Below are positions 5,966 to 10,642 of a stretch of 10,642 nt of DNA, piece after piece; within the stretch, counting starts at the first letter, position 1; every line of letters starts with the position of its first letter. Made by a program: the position numbers and the translations under genes. Origin of the DNA: Chthoniobacterales bacterium (GTDB taxonomy: Bacteria > Verrucomicrobiota > Verrucomicrobiia > Chthoniobacterales > UBA10450); contig JACCZO010000276.1 in assembly GCA_013695925.1 (NCBI GenBank), positions 1-10,642 on the forward strand, read 5' to 3'. Under the pieces are notes generated by a model. It did no database searches. It had not been told where the DNA came from and saw nothing but the letters and a program-made list of their open reading frames with translations.

Positions 5966-6949
5966 ATGACTGAAACGCGCACCCTGCAGTTTGAAAACGC
6001 GCGGGCCGTGCAATCCCTTTACGCCCACGATTTGAAATTGATCAAAAGTCTCGAGGAATCCCTTGGTGTAAAAGTCACCACCCGCGAAGGCTGGATCAAG
6101 GTGGAAGGGGATCCAGCGCAGGTCGCGAAGGCCGAACAGGTCTTCACTCAGCTCGAAAATGCGCGCCAGCGTGGCGTGGATATTCAGCGCCACGAATTCA
6201 ACTACGCGCTCAATTCCGTGAACGAAGCGCGCGCCGATAATCTGGGTGATCTCGTTGCGACCAAGATCATCACTTCTGCGCGCAAGCCGCCGATCGTCCC
6301 GCGCACGCTCGGACAACGAAATTACGTCGAGGCGATCCAAAAACATGACGTCGTCTTTGGCATCGGACCGGCCGGCACAGGCAAAACCTACTTAGCCGTG
6401 GCGATGGCGGTCTCGGCGCTGAAAAAGGAACAGGTCGACCGCATCATCCTGACGAGACCAGCGGTGGAAGCAGGCGAGGCGCTCGGTTTCTTGCCCGGCG
6501 ACCTGCAGCAGAAAATCACGCCTTATCTCCGCCCGCTCTACGACGCCCTGCACGACATGCTCGAACCGGAAGAGCTGGAGCGCTATGTCGCCCGGGAGAC
6601 GATCGAGATCGCTCCGCTCGCCTACATGCGCGGGCGGACCCTGAGCAACGCCTTCGTCATTCTCGATGAAGCACAGAACACCACGACGGAGCAAATGTTC
6701 ATGCTCCTCACGCGCATCGGGCCGCGCTCGAAGTGCGTCGTGACCGGCGATGGCACACAGGTCGATCTTCCGCCGAACAAACGCTCCGGCCTGCTCGAAG
6801 CACTCCAGGCGCTCAAGAATGTGCCCGGGATCGGGTTCTGTTATTTTAACGACAAGGATGTCGTCAGGCACGAGCTTGTCCGCGCCATTATCAACGCTTA
6901 TCAGCAGCACCGTTCGCCGGTGAATAGCGGCGGCTCCTCCCGGAAATAG
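5966..6949 (+). CDS. phoH: PhoH-family ATPase (PhoH/YbeZ type)
   Basis: Cytoplasmic P-loop ATPase of the PhoH/YbeZ group, linked in other bacteria to RNA metabolism and ribosome maturation with YbeY; the exact activity is not settled. It has 327 residues, typical for the family. An N-terminal KH-like segment (about 18-64) precedes the ATPase domain, which contains Walker A GPAGTGKT (134-141), TRPAVEAGEALGFLPGD (163-179), Walker B VILDEAQN (231-238) and TGDGTQVDLP (260-269). The start ATG at 5966 follows the inverted repeat 5937-5965; the N-terminus fits the family. The stop is 2 bases before the HD-hydrolase gene, so the two are in one operon, as phoH and yqfF are in Bacillus. The C-terminal tail (after about 315) is polar and Ser/Gly-rich. 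Confidence 0.93.
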   Translation: MTETRTLQFENARAVQSLYAHDLKLIKSLEESLGVKVTTREGWIKVEGDPAQVAKAEQVFTQLENARQRGVDIQRHEFNYALNSVNEARADNLGDLVATKIITSARKPPIVPRTLGQRNYVEAIQKHDVVFGIGPAGTGKTYLAVAMAVSALKKEQVDRIILTRPAVEAGEALGFLPGDLQQKITPYLRPLYDALHDMLEPEELERYVARETIEIAPLAYMRGRTLSNAFVILDEAQNTTTEQMFMLLTRIGPRSKCVVTGDGTQVDLPPNKRSGLLEALQALKNVPGIGFCYFNDKDVVRHELVRAIINAYQQHRSPVNSGGSSRK

Positions 6950-6951
6950 CG

Positions 6952-8589
6952 ATGTTCAAGTTTCTGCAACGCAAAAGCCTCGTGAAACGCGGGCTGGCTT
7001 CGAACAAGACGCGCCGGCGCCGCGGCTCGAACGAGATGCTGCGCAATCTCGAGCATGCAACTTGGATGAAGGTCGCGATCTTCGTCACCTTCGTCGCCGG
7101 CCTCGCGCTTCTCATCTTCAGCGGTCAGCAGCCAGAGCCGACGCGTAACTTTGTTTTCGCCCTTCTCCTGCTCGCGACCGCGATCGCGCAGCTCTGGATC
7201 AATCAGCCCAACACCTTCCAGCGCAATTCCCGCGTCTTTCTCGTCTTTGGCATCATTTACTTGCAGCTCGCCGCGACCAAGCTGCTGATCGTCCTTTGCG
7301 ACAGCGGTCTTTTCTCCATCCTGAAACCGGAGACGGCCTGGCTGATCGCGCCCTACGCCTTTGCGCCGCTTGTTCTTTGTGTTCTCCTTGGCCGCAACCA
7401 CGGCCTTTACGGTGCTGTATTCGTTAGTCTCTTCAGCAGCATTTTGTTGAATAAGATGGACGCGCCGATGCTCGCCATCGGGTTGATCAGCGGTTTCACC
7501 GCTGTCCTTTTGACTCAGACCGTGCGCCGCCGCAGCCGGCTGATTCGGGCCGGGCTTTGCGTGGGTTTAGGGATCTGGCTTCTCGCACTCACTTTCGGTT
7601 TGATCGGGCCGCTCAATCTCTTCGATCCGGTGGCAAACGACTGGCCGATGATCGGCATTCAAAGTCTTTTCGCGATCGGCAACGGGATTGTGACAGCTAT
7701 GCTGGTGGGTGGAGCGCTGCCCATCCTCGAACAGCTATTCCAAATAACCACCGACATTTCCTGGCTGGAAGCCTCGGACCTCAACCACCCGCTCCTGCGC
7801 CGCATGACGATCGAAGCGCCCGGCACCTATCACCACAGTCTGGTCGTCGCCAACCTGGCCGAGTCGGCTGCGGAAGCGATCGGCGCGAACGCTACGCTCT
7901 GCCGTGTCTGCTCCTACTTTCACGACATCGGCAAGCTGGTGAAGCCGGACTATTTCACCGAGAACATGAACTTCGAGCGCAACCCGCACGACGATCTGGC
8001 GCCGACGATGAGCGCGCTCATCATCATCGCGCACGTCAAGGAAGGGGTGGACCTCGCGCTCAAGGATGGACTCAACCAGCAGGTCATCGATGTCATCCAG
8101 CAGCATCACGGGACGTCGTTAGTCTTCTATTTCTACCAGCGCGCCCTGCAGCAATACGAAGACGCACGCGAGGGCGGCAAGATCATGAAGATGCGTGAGG
8201 AAGACATCCCGGAGGTGTCGGAGGAGAGTTTTCGCTACAGCGGACCGAAGCCTCAAACGCGAGAAAGCGCAATCATCAGCCTGGCGGACATGGTGGAAGG
8301 CGCCTCCCGCTCGCTCGAAAAACCGACGCCGCAAAAAATCGAGCAACTGGTCAACGAGCTGATCGACCAGCGCCTGGCCGATCATCAACTGGATGAGTGC
8401 GACCTCACCCTGCGCCAATTGAAAACGATTGCCGAACGTTTTCGTTTCACCCTGATGAACATGCTCCACACCCGCATCGCCTATCCGAAGGAAGGCAAGA
8501 CTTCGACCGTCCGGGACGACGGCGCCCGGCCGGACGTGATGGCGGTGACCAAGCGACCGGCCTCCGCGCCTCCGGTCTCGGCCGCCTGA
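6952..8589 (+). CDS. membrane HDIG-domain phosphohydrolase, PgpH/YqfF-like, lacking the extracytoplasmic domain
   Basis: Probable cyclic di-AMP phosphodiesterase of the 7TM-HD family, by homology to PgpH; substrate not provable from sequence. It has 545 residues against roughly 710 for B. subtilis or Listeria PgpH. A basic N-terminus (residues 8-31) is followed by about eight hydrophobic segments (near 40-58, 66-83, 94-115, 129-147, 151-167, 171-188, 201-221, 234-258). The HD domain follows, with EAPGTYHHSLVVANLAE (288-304), the HDIG motif 324-327, His361 in IIAHVKEG and QQHHGT (383-388). The large extracellular 7TMR-HDED region normally between TM1 and TM2 is missing; only about 7 residues separate the first two segments. 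The ATG lies 2 bases after phoH with a GGAAA-like site before it. The C-terminus (after about 515) is Pro/Ala-rich. Confidence 0.88.
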   Translation: MFKFLQRKSLVKRGLASNKTRRRRGSNEMLRNLEHATWMKVAIFVTFVAGLALLIFSGQQPEPTRNFVFALLLLATAIAQLWINQPNTFQRNSRVFLVFGIIYLQLAATKLLIVLCDSGLFSILKPETAWLIAPYAFAPLVLCVLLGRNHGLYGAVFVSLFSSILLNKMDAPMLAIGLISGFTAVLLTQTVRRRSRLIRAGLCVGLGIWLLALTFGLIGPLNLFDPVANDWPMIGIQSLFAIGNGIVTAMLVGGALPILEQLFQITTDISWLEASDLNHPLLRRMTIEAPGTYHHSLVVANLAESAAEAIGANATLCRVCSYFHDIGKLVKPDYFTENMNFERNPHDDLAPTMSALIIIAHVKEGVDLALKDGLNQQVIDVIQQHHGTSLVFYFYQRALQQYEDAREGGKIMKMREEDIPEVSEESFRYSGPKPQTRESAIISLADMVEGASRSLEKPTPQKIEQLVNELIDQRLADHQLDECDLTLRQLKTIAERFRFTLMNMLHTRIAYPKEGKTSTVRDDGARPDVMAVTKRPASAPPVSAA

Positions 8590-8592
8590 CGC

Positions 8593-9384
8593 GTGGATAA
8601 TTTCGCGATCGAGCGGGTGCGGGAGTACGGCGCGCAGATCGCGCTCGTCCTCGGCTCGGGCTTAAGTTCGTTAGTCCAGGATCCGGCGCGCGACCATGTA
8701 ATTCCCTACAGCGAAATCGGGGGTTTGCCGCGCTCGACCGTGAAAGGGCACATCGGCCGATTTTTGCTCGATGAAATTGGGGGGCAGCGAGTGGTTTTCG
8801 CACAGGGGCGAGTGCACCTCTACGAAGGCCACCGCGCCAGTGATGTCACGGCCGGGATTCGATTCCTCGCCCGCGCCGGAATCACGAAGCTCATCCTGAC
8901 GAACGCCGCCGGCTCGGTGAACCCGGATTTTGCGCCCGGCTCCTGGATGATGATCACGGACCATCTCAACCTCACCGGGACCACGCCATTGTTAGGCAAG
9001 GCCGGCTTTATCGATCTGACCGACGCCTATTCGCCAGCCTGGCGGACCCGGTTCGCGGCCGCGGCGCGGGCGAAAAATCTGCGGCTGCACGAAGGGATTT
9101 ACGCCGGGATGCTCGGCCCGCAGTACGAGACTCCAGGGGAAGTGAAAATGCTGCGGCACCTGGGCGCGGACGCCATCGGAATGTCGACCGTGTGCGAGAC
9201 CATCCAGGCGCGAGCACTTGGCCTCGAAGTCGCAGGCTTCTCCTGCCTAACGAACTGGGCGGCGGGGCTAAATCCGCAACCGCTCTCGCATGCCGAGGTC
9301 TTGAGCGCGGGGAAAGCAAGCAGCGAAGCACTCAGGCTTCTACTCGAATCCGCGATTGATGGCACGTGCTCGCCTCTCGTTTAG
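8593..9384 (+). CDS. punA: purine nucleoside phosphorylase, trimeric (PNP-I) type
   Basis: Cleaves inosine/guanosine-type nucleosides with phosphate to free base and ribose 1-phosphate; purine salvage, cytoplasmic. The 263 residues are slightly shorter than usual (about 270-290). Motifs compared with human PNP: GSGL (21-24, phosphate Ser22), GHIGR (52-56), QGRVHLYEGH (71-80, phosphate Arg73), NAAGS (104-108), GPQYETPGE (175-183, purine-binding Glu179), GMSTV (196-200) and LTNWAAG with Asn221. The Glu and Asn pair indicates 6-oxopurine preference; MTA phosphorylase is the less likely alternative. The start is GTG at 8593, 3 bases after the HD-gene stop; it lacks a clear Shine-Dalgarno site, so translation may depend on the upstream gene. 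A later ATG would remove the conserved phosphate loop. It is the last gene of the operon. Confidence 0.93.
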   Translation: MDNFAIERVREYGAQIALVLGSGLSSLVQDPARDHVIPYSEIGGLPRSTVKGHIGRFLLDEIGGQRVVFAQGRVHLYEGHRASDVTAGIRFLARAGITKLILTNAAGSVNPDFAPGSWMMITDHLNLTGTTPLLGKAGFIDLTDAYSPAWRTRFAAAARAKNLRLHEGIYAGMLGPQYETPGEVKMLRHLGADAIGMSTVCETIQARALGLEVAGFSCLTNWAAGLNPQPLSHAEVLSAGKASSEALRLLLESAIDGTCSPLV

Positions 9385-9470
9385 ACGGCGATTGTTTCCG
9401 CCTCCGATCCCCAGCCTGCCACGTCCAGCACGCAAGAGAATCCAAAAGGAGGACAGTGGCTGTGGTTCGG

Positions 9471-9521
9471 GCAGCGATCTGCACGGTCACCGCACCGACT
9501 CGTGATCGCTGCTCTGTTTTT
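9471..9521 (+). terminator. probable intrinsic terminator of the phoH operon
   Basis: GCAGCGATC (9471-9479) and GATCGCTGC (9504-9512) form a perfect 9-bp stem, the 24-base loop contains a nested CGGT/ACCG stem (9484-9487 and 9494-9497), and a run of five T follows at 9517-9521. It lies between two converging genes, which suits a terminator. The long loop and the 4-base gap before the T-run lower confidence. Confidence 0.55.
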
Positions 9522-9545
9522 CAAGAAGAAGTCGTTTCTCGCCGA

Positions 9546-10642
9546 TTACGGCAAGGAATGCCCGAGGGCGCCCCGGACCAGTCTGACATCGGTCGTGCTG
9601 ATAGAGCCGTTCGCATTCACGTCCTCTCGGAAGTTAGCGGCTGTCACAGCCATACCGACCTGGCCTTTCGTTAGTCTGACATCGGAATCGGTTACCGTCT
9701 TGTCCGCCGTAGCGTCGCCGATTAGGACATTCATACTTACGGAAGTATCCGGCAGCACTTGAGAGTCGCTGCTGGTCACATCGGTCAAAGTGACGGTAAT
9801 CTTTTGCACGTCTGTTACACCGGTTAGAGCGACTGTCATCGTGTCGCCGGCAAAGACGGGGCTGCCGGAAACGCTGCCCGTGCCGGAGGTGACACTGGCA
9901 GTGCCGCTGATAACATCGGCGCTAAAGCTAAAGACTAGAGTGTAGTTGCCACGGGTACTGCGGTCCTCCACTCCCGATTCTCCGCTCAATGGCAGAGAAA
10001 TGTCGAAAGTGCCTGCGCCGCCGTGTGTCTTGCGCGAAACTGCGGCCGTGAGTTGCAAGGCTGCGGGCGGACAGGTGCCGTAGCGTGCCAGCGCGAAGTC
10101 AAACGTGCCCGCGATGTCAGCAAATCCGGCAGCGACGATCTTGCCGTCCGGCTGCAGGGCAACGGCAAGTGCTCGGTCTTCGTTTGAGCCGAAAGCGGTC
10201 GTCACCTTGCCATCGGTGTCGAATGTGGCGTCGAGCGAGCCATCTGTGTTGTAGCGTGCCAGCGCGAACTGAAACGCGCTGCCGATGAGAGCAGATCCGG
10301 CAGCGACGATCTTGTCGTTCGGTTGCACGGCGAGGGCAAATGCCTCATCATCGGTTGTGCCGAAAGCGGTCGTCACCTTGCCACCGGTGCCAAAGGTAGT
10401 GTCGAGCGAGCCATTCGTGTTGTATCGTGCCAGCCCAAAGTCAGTGAAGGTGGTACCGATTTGAACAGTCCCGGCAGCGACGATCTTGCCGTCCAGTTGC
10501 AGCGCGACGGCATATGCTGCGTCAAAGCCGCCTAAATTGAAGGTGGTAGTCACCTTGCCACCGGTGCCAAAGGTAGTGTCGAGCGAGCCATCCGTGTTGT
10601 AGCGTGCCAGGGCGAAGTCTTCTTTGTTGCTGAAAACACGCC
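9546..10642 (-). CDS. secreted delta-60 repeat protein with dockerin-like C-terminus (5' end outside window)
   Basis: The frame stays open to the right edge, so the gene is partial; 364 residues are visible, and the GTG at 10553 is internal, not the start. The N-terminal part consists of beta repeats of about 57-59 residues of the delta-60 type (FALARYNTDGSLDTTFG...GKV then LQPDGKIVAAG), three full units and the beginning of a fourth. Next comes a beta-sandwich-like segment (about 9723-10070) with TFDISLPL and NYTLVFSF. The end is a pair of dockerin-like calcium-loop repeats: GDATADKTVTDSDV and DVNANGSISTTDV, closing in SLP. Such proteins are extracellular or surface-bound in related bacteria. 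A dockerin here does not imply a cellulosome; it could be an anchoring or sorting tail. Base composition looks somewhat less GC-rich than the neighbours. It converges on punA. Confidence 0.85.
   Translation of the reverse strand, partial: RVFSNKEDFALARYNTDGSLDTTFGTGGKVTTTFNLGGFDAAYAVALQLDGKIVAAGTVQIGTTFTDFGLARYNTNGSLDTTFGTGGKVTTAFGTTDDEAFALAVQPNDKIVAAGSALIGSAFQFALARYNTDGSLDATFDTDGKVTTAFGSNEDRALAVALQPDGKIVAAGFADIAGTFDFALARYGTCPPAALQLTAAVSRKTHGGAGTFDISLPLSGESGVEDRSTRGNYTLVFSFSADVISGTASVTSGTGSVSGSPVFAGDTMTVALTGVTDVQKITVTLTDVTSSDSQVLPDTSVSMNVLIGDATADKTVTDSDVRLTKGQVGMAVTAANFREDVNANGSISTTDVRLVRGALGHSLP
10098..10616 (-). repeat. three tandem delta-60 repeat units, 171-177 bp each
   Basis: Units run 10616-10440 (59 codons), 10439-10269 (57) and 10268-10098 (57), reading on the minus strand; a fourth unit starts at 10097 but breaks off after FALARYG. 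The units are also similar as DNA: the first about 60 bases of unit 1 and unit 2 (10552-10611 versus 10374-10433) differ at only a couple of positions, which points to recent duplication or gene conversion. Confidence 0.85.

Larger units (their letters stand above)
108..9676. repeat. dispersed octamer CGTTAG(G/T)C, 13 copies
   Basis: CGTTAGGC occurs at 108, 2359 and 3322 on the plus strand and at 1144, 1763, 3582 and 9245 on the minus strand. CGTTAGTC occurs at 4999, 7422, 8117, 8669 and 9669 on the plus strand and at 961 on the minus strand. Positions are the leftmost base. T precedes the octamer in 11 copies and A in the other two. All CGTTAG hexamers I found belong to this set. A near copy, TGTTAGGC, is at 8990. 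It is not one element but a set of short sites; its role is unknown. Confidence 0.8.

Noticed and set aside
108..9676. TTAGGC copies as telomere-like repeats
   Set aside because: The word matches the nematode telomere unit by chance; copies are single, scattered, in both orientations and have a conserved CG before them, and the window is clearly bacterial.
9546..10553. GTG at 10553 as the start of the delta-60 protein
   Set aside because: The frame is open and encodes the preceding repeat unit up to the window edge, so this GTG is an internal valine codon.
10098..10616. Regular repeats at the right end as a CRISPR array
   Set aside because: The period is 171-177 bp, the repeats are coding throughout and the units are delta-60 protein repeats, not short repeats with unique spacers.

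Overview
The window is GC-rich bacterial chromosomal DNA and most likely comes from a Verrucomicrobiota member, perhaps a soil Chthoniobacterales-type organism. That placement is inference. It rests on Gram-negative lipopolysaccharide (LPS) core genes, on a kdsB-pyrG gene pair that I also recall from Chlamydiae (same PVC superphylum), and on a secreted protein ending in a dockerin-like tail of a style I associate with that group. No rRNA, tRNA, CRISPR array or transposase gene was found.

Left part (minus strand, 4334 down to 209): hldA, gmhB, kdsB and pyrG form one LPS-precursor cluster. HldA and GmhB are consecutive-pathway enzymes of ADP-heptose synthesis. KdsB activates Kdo with CTP, and PyrG makes the CTP. 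hldA/gmhB and kdsB/pyrG overlap, so translation is probably coupled within each pair. The two pairs are separated by a 165-bp palindromic element (2627-2791), whose outer end supplies the stop codon of gmhB. Positions 1-208, beyond pyrG, hold small hairpins and perhaps the 5' end of another minus-strand gene.

Middle (plus strand, 4493-5757): two overlapping genes for exported proteins of unknown function, divergent from hldA. A second, smaller palindromic element (5781-5866) separates them from the next operon.

Right part (plus strand, 5966-9384): phoH, a membrane HD-domain phosphohydrolase of the PgpH/YqfF type without the usual extracytoplasmic domain, and a trimeric-type purine nucleoside phosphorylase. 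They are separated by 2 and 3 bases and followed by a probable terminator at 9471-9521. Converging on them is the 3' part of a secreted protein with delta-60 beta repeats and a dockerin-like C-terminus, cut off by the right window edge.

The most unusual signal is not a gene. The octamer CGTTAG(G/T)C occurs 13 times across the window, in both orientations, in several reading frames and in intergenic DNA. Every CGTTAG I found in the window is completed to this octamer, and T precedes it in 11 of 13 copies. Even-composition chance predicts fewer than one. It looks like a genome-wide DNA-level word comparable in kind to an uptake sequence, Chi-type site or HIP1. I do not know of a description of this one.
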